DNA of 64,000 nt from an uncultured Alphaproteobacteria bacterium (GTDB lineage: Bacteria > Pseudomonadota > Alphaproteobacteria > RF32 > CAG-239): the NCBI GenBank assembly GCA_934273635.1, contig CAKQSV010000007.1:11600-75599 (forward strand), in the 5' to 3' direction. A program made the translations under genes and the position numbers. Positions 25,692 through 32,578 of the stretch are shown here, in pieces; positions within the stretch are counted from its first letter, which is position 1, and the number at the start of each line of letters is the position of its first letter. The notes under the pieces are model-generated. The model did no database searches and was not told the DNA's origin. It was given only the letters and a program-made list of their open reading frames with translations.

Positions 25692-25769
25692 TTACATGAA
25701 CAAAAATAAGGCAAATATCAGCAATATGCACTGACCTATAAACACCAACAATTTGTACAAGAACTCCAT
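25692..25769 (-). CDS. Candidate small membrane protein, 25 residues
   Basis: This 25-codon reading frame encodes MEFLYKLLVFIGQ followed by CILLIFALFLFM, almost entirely one hydrophobic helix. It has a strong GGGAG ribosome site eight bases before the ATG and a promoter TTGACG-N17-TATCAT about 30 bases further upstream (25803-25831). No terminator separates it from the phosphatase gene 70 bases downstream, so it may be the first gene of that transcript. Size, composition and signals together suggest a real small membrane protein; homology cannot be judged by eye and an untranslated leader remains possible. Confidence 0.45.
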   Translation of the reverse strand: MEFLYKLLVFIGQCILLIFALFLFM

Positions 25770-25802
25770 TTTTGTTCTCCCGCACTTTCCGTGATGACAT
25801 TA

Positions 25803-25831
25803 ATGATACTTTCTGTTTATACTGTCGTCAA
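25803..25831 (-). promoter_or_regulatory. Promoter of the small ORF and phosphatase-truB transcript
   Basis: Read on the minus strand, TTGACG is followed after 17 bases by TATCAT. It is the only clear promoter in the 600 bases before the phosphatase gene. Confidence 0.6.
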
Positions 25832-25980
25832 CGATATTTTCAGCCGTTTTCAAGCAGTTTTATGTGCTTAATTTATGATGAGGAAAAACAAACGAACTGA
25901 TGAATATTTTTATATATTTTGCTTTTACCCCTAACTTTGACGATGAACCGATAATATTTATATTGACTTCTTGGTTGAAT

Positions 25981-26018
25981 CTGGATTGCTTCGTTCGTAT
26001 GACGAACTCGCAATGACG
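25981..26018 (+). repeat. Palindromic interspersed repeat, single copy
   Basis: CTGGATTGCTTCG and CTCGCAATGACG flank a diverged centre that includes GTTCGTATGACGAAC, a short inverted repeat. It matches the elements at 2495-2741 and 23751-23782. Confidence 0.78.
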
Positions 26019-26040
26019 ATTCAGGTGAGACACTCTGCCA

Positions 26041-26067
26041 TTAAAAAAGCCACCCAAAGGTGGCTTT
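26041..26067 (-). terminator. Terminator-like hairpin, second copy
   Basis: On the minus strand AAAGCCACC, a TTT loop and GGTGGCTTT are followed by more T. The arm sequence and the preceding GCCATT are the same as in the terminator at 26221-26260. Confidence 0.7.
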
Positions 26068-26068
26068 G

Positions 26069-26215
26069 TGTGCAGGGTGTTCCTCGGCTGTGCGCACCTA
26101 AAGACTGCGCACCCCTGCGGGGTCTGCTCTTTTGCAAAGAGCATTCTTGCATTGGCTTTATCTGGCGACAAGCCAATGCAATCCGAACTCGCTGTCGCTC
26201 GGCCAAGTCTCACTC
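26069..26215 (-). ncRNA. Candidate structured RNA between tRNA-Asp and a terminator
   Basis: Four hairpins follow one another: TTGCATTGGCTT / AAGCCAATGCAA (26147-26181, 12 perfect pairs), GCTCTT / AAGAGC (26126-26142), CCCC / GGGG (26112-26122) and GTGCGCA / TGCGCAC (26090-26112). On the minus strand the chain ends at the terminator at 26041-26067 and begins after the terminator of tRNA-Asp. No dedicated promoter was found, so it could also be read-through RNA, a degenerate repeat or a plus-strand element ending at the symmetric terminator at 26221-26260. No known RNA family was recognised. Confidence 0.35.
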
Positions 26216-26220
26216 ACTCT

Positions 26221-26260
26221 GCCATTAAAAAAGCCACCCGAAGGTGGCTTTTTTAATGGC
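26221..26260. terminator. Bidirectional terminator next to tRNA-Asp
   Basis: A perfect 18-bp palindromic stem (GCCATTAAAAAAGCCACC and its complement) with a CGAA / TTCG loop has T runs on both strands. It overlaps the last base pairs of the tRNA gene's CCA end. Confidence 0.9.
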
Positions 26261-26333
26261 GGGAGTGACGAGGCTCGAACTCGCGACCTCCTGCGTGACA
26301 GGCAGGCGCTCTAACCAACTGAGCTACACCCCC
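26257..26333 (-). tRNA. tRNA-Asp, anticodon GTC, CCA end encoded
   Basis: On the minus strand the 77 bases fold as a tRNA: acceptor GGGGGTG with CACTCCC, D-arm AGCTCAGTTGGTTAGAGC, anticodon loop CTGTCAC (anticodon GTC, aspartate), T-arm with GTTCGAGCC, discriminator G and CCA. A promoter lies upstream (26350-26378) and a strong terminator directly downstream. Confidence 0.97.
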
Positions 26334-26349
26334 ATTGCTTTCGTCCTTT

Positions 26350-26378
26350 CTTATAAACAACAAAAAATATAAATGCAA
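26350..26378 (-). promoter_or_regulatory. Promoter of tRNA-Asp
   Basis: TTGCAT and TATAAG on the minus strand are 17 bases apart, with TATAAG ending about 17 bases before the tRNA 5' end. The TTGCAT box is the same as in the promoters at 19834 and 20495. Confidence 0.65.
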
Positions 26379-26447
26379 GAACTTTTTTATCTTTTTTTTA
26401 ATTTTTTTTACATATTTTTATTTATGCACATTAAAACTATAAAATAC

Positions 26448-26476
26448 TTGGTATTTTCATATATATAACATATAGT
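26448..26476 (+). promoter_or_regulatory. Candidate promoter of the M23 endopeptidase gene
   Basis: TTGGTA at 26448-26453 and TATAGT at 26471-26476 are 17 bases apart, about 60 bases before the ATG. Confidence 0.5.
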
Positions 26477-26538
26477 GTTGTGCAGATTTGCCGTGTAGCG
26501 GTCTTTTACACTTTATTTTTTATAACTTTGGAAAACAG

Positions 26539-28008
26539 ATGGTTTGTGATAACAAAACTCAGTTGCAGAGATATTGTCGCCTGATTAAATCTTATTTTAA
26601 CCAGATACGTCCCGCTCGCTTTAAAATCACTAAAAATAATAAAAACAAAATGATGACTATGGGCTATGTGGCGGTTATCTTTGTGGCTTTTATCTTGTCT
26701 TTGGCCAACAATAACGACGTGAACGCCTCTCTGCCTAAGTCTGATTCTATCAGCTATATGATGTTGGAAGCGGCTTTGAACGAAAACGAGTATAACTCTG
26801 TTTATCCCGAAAACTCGCTGGACAACGTTAAATCGCTGTTTGACATGGTCAACAAAAAGTTCAGCAAAACCGTAGAAAAGGAAATTGTCGTTAAACGCGG
26901 GGATTCGCTGGTTAGTATTTTTAATCGTATCGGGTTGGATAAAGACGCCGCAAACGCTCTATTCGCTAAAGTCAAACCTGTTTATAACACCAGCTCTCTG
27001 AAAGCCGGACAAAAGATTAGCGTCTCGATGTTGATTGACTCGGAAGATTCGCACTTTATCTCCTTAGAATCGTTTATTTTGCCGGAGAACAACTCGGCGC
27101 GAATCGTTATTGAAAAAGCCGACAACGGCGACTATATTGTCCGCAAAGAAAAAGACGAGTTGATTGACGAGGTCAACAGCATTTCCGGTAAAGTCAACGG
27201 CGCGCTCTCGGTCTCCATGCGCAACGCCGGAATCTCTGGCAAAATTATTGCCAATTTCAGCAATATTTTCAGCCGCTCGGTCAACTTCCGCAAAGATATT
27301 CACAAAGGCGACACTTTTAAGATTATTTATGAGCAAAAAATTAACGCTAAAGGTGATGTGGTCCATACCGGAAACATTTTGTACGCCGCGTTGATTATGC
27401 GCAAAAACAAGGTTGAGCTTTATCGTTTTAAGGACAGCAGCGGTAATGTGCAATATTATAATGCCAAAGGTTTGGCCATGCAAAAAACTTTACATCGCAA
27501 GCCGTTGGCTTTTCAATCCGCACGAATCTCCTCGCCGTTCGGCAAACGTTTTCACCCGATTTTGCGAAAATATAAAATTCACTGGGGAGTTGATTATGCC
27601 GCCCCGGCCGGAACGCCGGTTTATGCCGCGGGCGAAGGTGTGGTTGAGGCCGCAAGATATAACGGCGGTTACGGCAACTATGTGAAAATCCGCCACAACT
27701 CGCAATACTCAACAGCCTATGGACATATGAAGTCTATTGCGCGCGGTATTCGCCCAGGTGTTCGAGTTAAGCAAGGGCAAGTTATCGCCTATGTCGGCTC
27801 GACCGGACGTTCAACCGGTTCTCACTTGCATTATGAGATTATTCAAAACGGCAAGCGGGTTAATCCGCTGACCACTAAAGCCGCCGCGGGTGCAGACTTG
27901 AGCGGGCAGAGCCTGAAGAAGTTTAAGCAACAAGTGGCACAGTTGCAGGCGACGCACAAAAAATTGTTTGCCAATGCGACAACCGCCGGAAAAGTTGCAA
28001 AGAAATAA
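26539..28008 (+). CDS. M23-family murein endopeptidase, membrane-anchored
   Basis: The 489-residue protein has a basic cytoplasmic N-terminus, one membrane helix (MGYVAVIFVAFILSLA, about residues 40-57), an OapA/LysM-like domain (KRGDSLVSIFNRIGLDKDAA) and a C-terminal M23 zinc peptidase domain. The zinc ligands are in HWGVDYAAPAGTPV (HxxxD), AYGHM and GSHLHYE. It resembles MepM-type D,D-endopeptidases that open crosslinks in peptidoglycan during growth. The start at 26539 follows a weak GGAAA site; a TTG start 51 bases upstream is less likely. It is followed by a terminator and an LD-carboxypeptidase gene, so two envelope hydrolases are neighbours. Confidence 0.93.
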   Translation: MVCDNKTQLQRYCRLIKSYFNQIRPARFKITKNNKNKMMTMGYVAVIFVAFILSLANNNDVNASLPKSDSISYMMLEAALNENEYNSVYPENSLDNVKSLFDMVNKKFSKTVEKEIVVKRGDSLVSIFNRIGLDKDAANALFAKVKPVYNTSSLKAGQKISVSMLIDSEDSHFISLESFILPENNSARIVIEKADNGDYIVRKEKDELIDEVNSISGKVNGALSVSMRNAGISGKIIANFSNIFSRSVNFRKDIHKGDTFKIIYEQKINAKGDVVHTGNILYAALIMRKNKVELYRFKDSSGNVQYYNAKGLAMQKTLHRKPLAFQSARISSPFGKRFHPILRKYKIHWGVDYAAPAGTPVYAAGEGVVEAARYNGGYGNYVKIRHNSQYSTAYGHMKSIARGIRPGVRVKQGQVIAYVGSTGRSTGSHLHYEIIQNGKRVNPLTTKAAAGADLSGQSLKKFKQQVAQLQATHKKLFANATTAGKVAKK

Positions 28009-28014
28009 ACGCAA

Positions 28015-28048
28015 AGGTGAATATGGCAAATATTCACCTCTTTTTTTT
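28015..28048 (+). terminator. Terminator of the M23 endopeptidase gene
   Basis: Nine-bp perfect stem AGGTGAATA / TATTCACCT followed by C and eight T. It also rules out a longer N-terminus for the next gene. Confidence 0.9.
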
Positions 28049-28064
28049 CGAGGAGAAGCAAAAG

Positions 28065-29045
28065 ATGAAAAAAATTGTTCCCAATCCCTTAAAAAACGGT
28101 GATGAAATCAGAGTTATCGCCCCATCGCGCGGGCTTAAGATTATCGGGCAAGATGTTCGCGCTCTTGCCAAACAGCGTTTTGAAGACATGGGATTTAAGG
28201 TTAGCTTTGCCGCCAACACCACGGATGAAAACTGGGATTTGACAGGCTCAACCACTATTGAAAAACGTGTGGCAGATATTCACGAGGCTTTTTCCGATGC
28301 AAATGTAAAAGCCATATTCACTATTATCGGCGGAGCCAACTCCAACCAACTGCTGCCATATTTGGATTATGATTTAATTCAGAACAATCCTAAGTTTTTT
28401 TGCGGATTTTCAGATATTACCGCTCTATTGAACGGCATTTACGCCCAGACCGGACTGGAAACTTTTTCGGGTCCGCATTTTAGCTCTATCGGTATGCTGA
28501 AAGGCACGGCGTACACTCTTGAAAATTTGAAGATTATGCTGAACGGTTCAAGAGTCAATCAGGTTCAACCATCTCAAGAGTGGAGTGATGATTTGTGGTT
28601 TTTAGATCAAGAAAATCGCAACTTTATCAAAAATGAGGGCTACTGGAATATTCACAACGGCAAAGCGGAAGGCACAATTATCGGCGGCAACCTCGGTACC
28701 TTTAATTTGTTGTTGGGGTCGCGGTTTCGCCCCGCATTTGCAAAAGACACCATTTTGTTTGTGGAAGACACCGAGGGATCGGATATTTTGGATTTTGAGC
28801 GCAATTTGCAAGCTCTGTTATATCAACCTGATTTTGAAAATGTTAAGGGGTTGGTTATCGGGCGTTTTCAAAAAGGTTCAAAAGTCACCCGCGAGCTGTT
28901 GGAATTTGTGCTTAACAACAAAAAAGAGTTGGCGGAGCTACCGATTTTGGCCAATGTCGATTTTGGACACAGCACCCCTCTGCTGACTATTCCGGTAGGT
29001 GGCACTGCCGTGCTTGACAATGGCAACTTAACACTTAAGGCTTAA
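28065..29045 (+). CDS. LD-carboxypeptidase (peptidase S66 family)
   Basis: The 326-residue protein is of the S66 family, cytoplasmic L,D-carboxypeptidases that remove the terminal D-alanine from muropeptides, including the microcin-immunity type MccF. The conserved blocks are IIGGANSNQLLPYLDY, FFCGFSDITALLNGIY with the nucleophilic Ser, ILFVEDTEGSDI with the Glu and VDFGHSTPLLTIPVGG with the His. GAGGAGAA lies seven bases before the start. The C-terminus ends inside the first copy of a 37-base direct repeat. The S66 family includes both muropeptide recyclers and peptide-antibiotic immunity proteins, and the two cannot be separated here. Confidence 0.93.
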   Translation: MKKIVPNPLKNGDEIRVIAPSRGLKIIGQDVRALAKQRFEDMGFKVSFAANTTDENWDLTGSTTIEKRVADIHEAFSDANVKAIFTIIGGANSNQLLPYLDYDLIQNNPKFFCGFSDITALLNGIYAQTGLETFSGPHFSSIGMLKGTAYTLENLKIMLNGSRVNQVQPSQEWSDDLWFLDQENRNFIKNEGYWNIHNGKAEGTIIGGNLGTFNLLLGSRFRPAFAKDTILFVEDTEGSDILDFERNLQALLYQPDFENVKGLVIGRFQKGSKVTRELLEFVLNNKKELAELPILANVDFGHSTPLLTIPVGGTAVLDNGNLTLKA

Positions 29046-29127
29046 TCGGTATCGGCGATTATGTGGATTTGGAACGTAAACGTCCGGTCAAACTTAACAC
29101 TTAAGGCTTAATCGGTATCGGCGATTA
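29025..29127 (+). repeat. Direct repeat of 37 bases across the 3' end of the LD-carboxypeptidase gene
   Basis: The identical 37 bases at 29025-29061 and 29091-29127 lie 66 bases apart and contain the last codons and the stop codon of the gene. The spacer reads open in another frame (GDYVDLERKRPVK), which may be a remnant of a different C-terminus. Confidence 0.85.
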
Positions 29128-29133
29128 AAGAAT

Positions 29134-29162
29134 TAGACAAGTCCCGAAAAATGTGTTATAAT
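29134..29162 (+). promoter_or_regulatory. Promoter with overlapping inverted repeat before the gene at 29189
   Basis: TAGACA and TATAAT are 17 bases apart. CCCGAA (29143-29148) and TTCGGG (29162-29167) form a perfect inverted repeat over the spacer and -10 box, so an operator is possible. The mRNA leader is about 20 bases and has no Shine-Dalgarno. Confidence 0.65.
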
Positions 29163-29188
29163 TCGGGTCTGATTAAAATTATTATATT

Positions 29189-29713
29189 ATGAAAAAGTTA
29201 TTATTATTGATGTTGATATGGGCAGCAGCTGCTTGTACAACAATTTCGGCTCAGAGCAAGTTAGACCGCTTTTTATACCGTGTTGACCGCGCTTGCGCAG
29301 AATATGACCGTGCTGAAAAAGCCGCTCGTGATGTGAGACGCGCCGTCAGATATAACCCTCGCTCGCAGAGTCCTTACCGCAGGCAGAGTTATCCGTTGAA
29401 CATTACTGAAGTCTATCGTCGCAATCAGTTGGCTTTGGTGTCTTGTGATAATTGCAAGATTGAGGTTCATGAGTCTTTTGTGAGTGTTTATATTTTGTCG
29501 GCCTCCGGACATTGGAATTGTAACAGCTATTTGCCTCGTGACAGATATGGAACATTTGTTGTGGCAACCGGCGTTCAATGCGGAAACAGAGGTGATGTGA
29601 CGGTTAAAATTATGAACAATCGTGAACGCACCATGATTTGGTTTTGGCAAGGTGATACGTTGATTAAGGGTTACACCGTGCGCGCCTCTTATATGCAGAG
29701 TCACAAGCACTGA
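29189..29713 (+). CDS. Small secreted or lipid-anchored protein of unknown function
   Basis: The 174-residue protein begins with a signal peptide MKKLLLLMLIWAAAACTT. The AAAC could be a lipobox with Cys16, or cleavage may fall later after SAQS; the two cannot be decided by eye. The following region is highly basic (Arg-rich RRAVRYNPRSQSPYRRQS), then a beta-rich domain with four cysteines (SCDNC, NCNS, QCGN). The end (YTVRASYMQSHKH) is polar. No known family was recognised. It has its own promoter with an inverted repeat and a T-rich terminator. Confidence 0.65.
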   Translation: MKKLLLLMLIWAAAACTTISAQSKLDRFLYRVDRACAEYDRAEKAARDVRRAVRYNPRSQSPYRRQSYPLNITEVYRRNQLALVSCDNCKIEVHESFVSVYILSASGHWNCNSYLPRDRYGTFVVATGVQCGNRGDVTVKIMNNRERTMIWFWQGDTLIKGYTVRASYMQSHKH

Positions 29714-29718
29714 GTATT

Positions 29719-29758
29719 AAAGAAAAAAAAGTTTGGAAACAGACTTTCTTTTTTTTTA
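29719..29758 (+). terminator. Terminator of the secreted-protein gene
   Basis: A weak A/T-rich stem (AAGT ... ACTT flanked by A and T runs) is followed by nine T just after the stop codon. Confidence 0.65.
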
Positions 29759-29811
29759 TTTTTTGCTACATTAGAAACAGTTGTTTGTTAAAAAAAAACG
29801 GAATTACGGGT

Positions 29812-31425
29812 ATGAAACTGCAAGAAGTGGATATTAACCGCGCGGAAGGCTTGCGCTTGTGTGAAGAACTGAATATCGGCACGGATATTCTCCCCAAGAA
29901 TCACAAAATCAGTAAAGACGATATTGCCTATTTGAAGACTTTGGGCTGCGGCAGAATTTTTGCCGCCAAGGCAGAAGATGGCGACATTGATTTTGACACA
30001 GCTTTGGGCATGGTTGCCGCCAAAATTTACGGACAGGCTGTCGGGTTTCGCACCGATGAGCGCGGCTTTTGCGAAATCGCCGCCATGCAGGACGGTATTT
30101 TTGAGGTTTTGTCCGAGAGAATCAGCAAATTTAATCGTTTCTCCCGCTATTTTATTCTGAATACTATTGCGCCTTATGAAACGGTCAAACGCGGTGATAT
30201 TATCGCGAGGTTGGAAATTCTCACCCCGATTTTGGCGCAGGAAGATGTTGACGAGCTGCTGTTTGCGCTGTCGGGCAACGATGCCTTGTTAAGCGTGGCG
30301 CAGCCCAAACCGCAAAGCGCCATATTGATTGGCACACGGTTTTACCATAATGAAGATGAGGCTGAAAATATTCGCGAAACTTTAGAAAAATTGCAGGAAG
30401 AATATCAAGACCTTAATCTGAAATTTATCAGCAAGCAAGAGGCGGCGCACACCCGCGAGGATTTGGCTGATGCGCTGACCGCAACCGCGGCGGATGTGGT
30501 TTTTATTTTACCGGCGGTGCGCAATTATACCGCTAATGACGTGGTGTTTCGCGCCATCAGCGACTTGACCGATGACATTATTTGTTCGCAAGTGCCGTTG
30601 CTTGGCGGTTCTGATTTGGTTATTGCGGTTTGGAAAAATAAAAAGATTATCGCCCTGCCCCGCAACTTTGCTTATTTAGACTCACCGTTGCTCGACAACT
30701 TTATCCGTCCTGCGATTTATAAACCCAAGCTCCGCGCCTGTGAATTTGAACACGCCGGCGTGGCGGTTATGGCTAACGCGGACAAGGTCAAAGATTTGAG
30801 CGGATTTATCGGCGATAATGCCGCCGCGAGCAAAAATTCTGAGCCGATTGCCGCCGTGGTTTTGGCCGCAGGGTTGAGCAAGCGCACCGGCAAAAACAAG
30901 TTGTTGGCAGATAAAGACGGGCAGCCCTTGGCGCTGAAGGCGGTGCAAGCGGCTATTTATTCCAAAGCGTCGCCGGTGTTTGTGGTGACCGGTTATCAGG
31001 CCGAAGAATTGCAAGCCGCGCTTGAAAATTTGGATATTAACGTGGTTTATAACCCCAACTACCGCATGGGCATTAAGACCTCGATTGAAGTCGGCATAAA
31101 ATCAGTGCCCGAATTTTGCAAAGGCGTTCTGTTGGTTCCGGCGGATATGCCGAACTTGACGCCCGCGTTTTTGAACAAAATGATTGCTAAATTTAAAAAA
31201 TCGCAAGAAAAACAGCTGATTGTAGCGGAAAAACACGGCGTTAAGAGCAATCCGGTTTTGTGGAGTAAAGCCTTATATGCCGTCGCTAATCTGGTGGCGG
31301 AAAACGCCGATATGCGCCCCGTGTTTGTGGAACATTCGGATTATACAACTTTGATTAAGGGGACAGACAGCGAACTGCTTGACGTGAACTTTCAGAGCGA
31401 TTTGGACGCCGCGCTTAAGGTCTGA
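29812..31425 (+). CDS. Fusion of a molybdopterin-binding (MoeA-like) domain with a MobA/MocA-type nucleotidyltransferase
   Basis: The 537-residue protein joins two cofactor-handling domains. The first about 330 residues resemble the molybdopterin-binding MoeA/MogA-like fold (NIGTDILPKNHKISKDDIAYLK, then ADVVFILPAVRNYTANDVVF and LLGGSDLVIAVWKNKK). From about residue 340 a nucleotidyltransferase domain follows with VVLAAGLSKRTGKNKLL, the nucleotide-binding signature, and LLVPADMPNLTP with the metal Asp. This fusion is known in Alphaproteobacteria and is linked to molybdopterin cytosine dinucleotide or related cofactors. No molybdoenzyme is in this window. The ATG at 29812 follows GGG closely; a TTG 27 bases upstream is less likely. 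Its end overlaps the end of the convergent J-domain gene by 11 bases. Confidence 0.86.
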   Translation: MKLQEVDINRAEGLRLCEELNIGTDILPKNHKISKDDIAYLKTLGCGRIFAAKAEDGDIDFDTALGMVAAKIYGQAVGFRTDERGFCEIAAMQDGIFEVLSERISKFNRFSRYFILNTIAPYETVKRGDIIARLEILTPILAQEDVDELLFALSGNDALLSVAQPKPQSAILIGTRFYHNEDEAENIRETLEKLQEEYQDLNLKFISKQEAAHTREDLADALTATAADVVFILPAVRNYTANDVVFRAISDLTDDIICSQVPLLGGSDLVIAVWKNKKIIALPRNFAYLDSPLLDNFIRPAIYKPKLRACEFEHAGVAVMANADKVKDLSGFIGDNAAASKNSEPIAAVVLAAGLSKRTGKNKLLADKDGQPLALKAVQAAIYSKASPVFVVTGYQAEELQAALENLDINVVYNPNYRMGIKTSIEVGIKSVPEFCKGVLLVPADMPNLTPAFLNKMIAKFKKSQEKQLIVAEKHGVKSNPVLWSKALYAVANLVAENADMRPVFVEHSDYTTLIKGTDSELLDVNFQSDLDAALKV

Positions 31426-32578
31426 TACCGGTATAGATATGACTCCCGTCAGGGATGGGGTTCCCCTCGCCGCGGCGGATATCGTTATGGAGCACAAAGC
31501 CCATTTCGCCGTTATCAATCATTATTCTCGCCCATTTTTCATCAGGCGTATAACCGGTGAGGCGGACGGTGGTGCGTGCCGGTAGTTGCGCCAAAACATC
31601 AAAATTTTGGTCAGGACCATACATAACCGCCACGGCGTTCTTAAGGTGATAGAGCTGCGATAAATCTTCGGTATCAACCGGAATTGACACGACTTTAGAA
31701 ACCACCACATCATCAACCGTGCGACCGCCGCCGTTAAAGCGGACTTCTTGAAAATAATTTATATCGTTGTTCATCGCCCACAGGGTTTTAAACTCTTCCA
31801 TTGTCACCACACTGCTACTGCCGGCGATTGCCAAATCAAGCGCAAAAAATAACGGCGCAACCAGTTGCACACCACGCAAACCGCCGATTTTCCACTGCGG
31901 ATAAATATAGTCGCGCTGATAGGGAATCTTAGACATAAACTGCTCCACCAACTGTTTTTGATAAGGCGTGGCATAGCGCAAAGCCAAACGCCCGCTGGCG
32001 TGCGCCTCGTCATAGCGTTTTTCTTGATTGTAGGCGAGCATATTATGCGCCAAAAGCGTGAAGTTGCCGCGATAATCCGCAAGCACACCTTGATAATTTT
32101 TGCTTATGGCTTTGATATTAGCCACAATTCCACTCAAACTCCACCAGCCCAACAGCCAATTTTTGATGGAGACAATCAGCGCCAAACGGCGCGCCTCTTT
32201 ATAATCACAAATCTCAGAAATCAGCGTTTCGGTATGTTTGAAAATTTTACCCACCACCTGCGTGAGACGGATATTGCGCAAATCAACCTCATTGTAACCC
32301 TGCCGATTGTTATAAATTTTCAGATTGTTCATATCGGGAAAATGCGCCGTGTCATAAGCCTGAGACAAAATATCATAGCGCAAGCGACTATCTTCATCTT
32401 TGAGCACATTGTGCGCCACCGAAATTTTTTGAAAGCGGTCGACCGCGGTTTCATCGTGATTAGAATCCGGATGCCATTTTTTGGCCAACAGGCGATACTG
32501 TTGTTTGATGGTCTCACTGCCGGCATTGGGTTCAACCTCAAGCGCGGCATAGTAGCCTAATGCGTCTCCGTTCGTCAT
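31415..32578 (-). CDS. J-domain protein with C-terminal SH3-like domain, coupled to the flagellar operon
   Basis: The 387-residue protein opens with a J domain (residues about 8-70) carrying the HPD tripeptide in KKWHPDSN, the signature for stimulating an Hsp70 ATPase. A middle region has two hydrophobic stretches (LLGWWSLSGIVANIKAI and LVAPLFFALDLAIAG) that might be membrane-associated. The last 75 residues look like a bacterial SH3 domain (AVMYGPDQNFDVLAQLPA, EKWARIMIDNGEMGFVLH). Its ATG overlaps the upstream FliK-like stop by four bases (ATGA), so it is translated as the last gene of the flagellar operon. A role in flagellar assembly or motor quality control is inference only. I know no named family with this exact domain order. 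Confidence 0.8.
   Translation of the reverse strand: MTNGDALGYYAALEVEPNAGSETIKQQYRLLAKKWHPDSNHDETAVDRFQKISVAHNVLKDEDSRLRYDILSQAYDTAHFPDMNNLKIYNNRQGYNEVDLRNIRLTQVVGKIFKHTETLISEICDYKEARRLALIVSIKNWLLGWWSLSGIVANIKAISKNYQGVLADYRGNFTLLAHNMLAYNQEKRYDEAHASGRLALRYATPYQKQLVEQFMSKIPYQRDYIYPQWKIGGLRGVQLVAPLFFALDLAIAGSSSVVTMEEFKTLWAMNNDINYFQEVRFNGGGRTVDDVVVSKVVSIPVDTEDLSQLYHLKNAVAVMYGPDQNFDVLAQLPARTTVRLTGYTPDEKWARIMIDNGEMGFVLHNDIRRGEGNPIPDGSHIYTGIRP

Larger units (their letters stand above)
25832..26256. other. Gene-free stretch between the small ORF and tRNA-Asp
   Basis: No credible gene is present. Bases 25860-25980 are AT-rich without clear signals. A palindromic repeat copy lies at 25981-26018. From 26037 to 26260 lie two copies of a GCCATTAAAAAAGCCACC hairpin with a chain of four stem-loops between them (described separately). 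Confidence 0.65.

Noticed and set aside
25860..26314. Several overlapping frames of 60-117 residues on both strands
   Set aside because: They cover repeats, the multi-hairpin segment and the tRNA-Asp gene, overlap each other and have no start signals.
28017..28064. Longer N-terminus for the LD-carboxypeptidase
   Set aside because: It would run through the terminator of the previous gene; the ATG at 28065 has a strong ribosome site.
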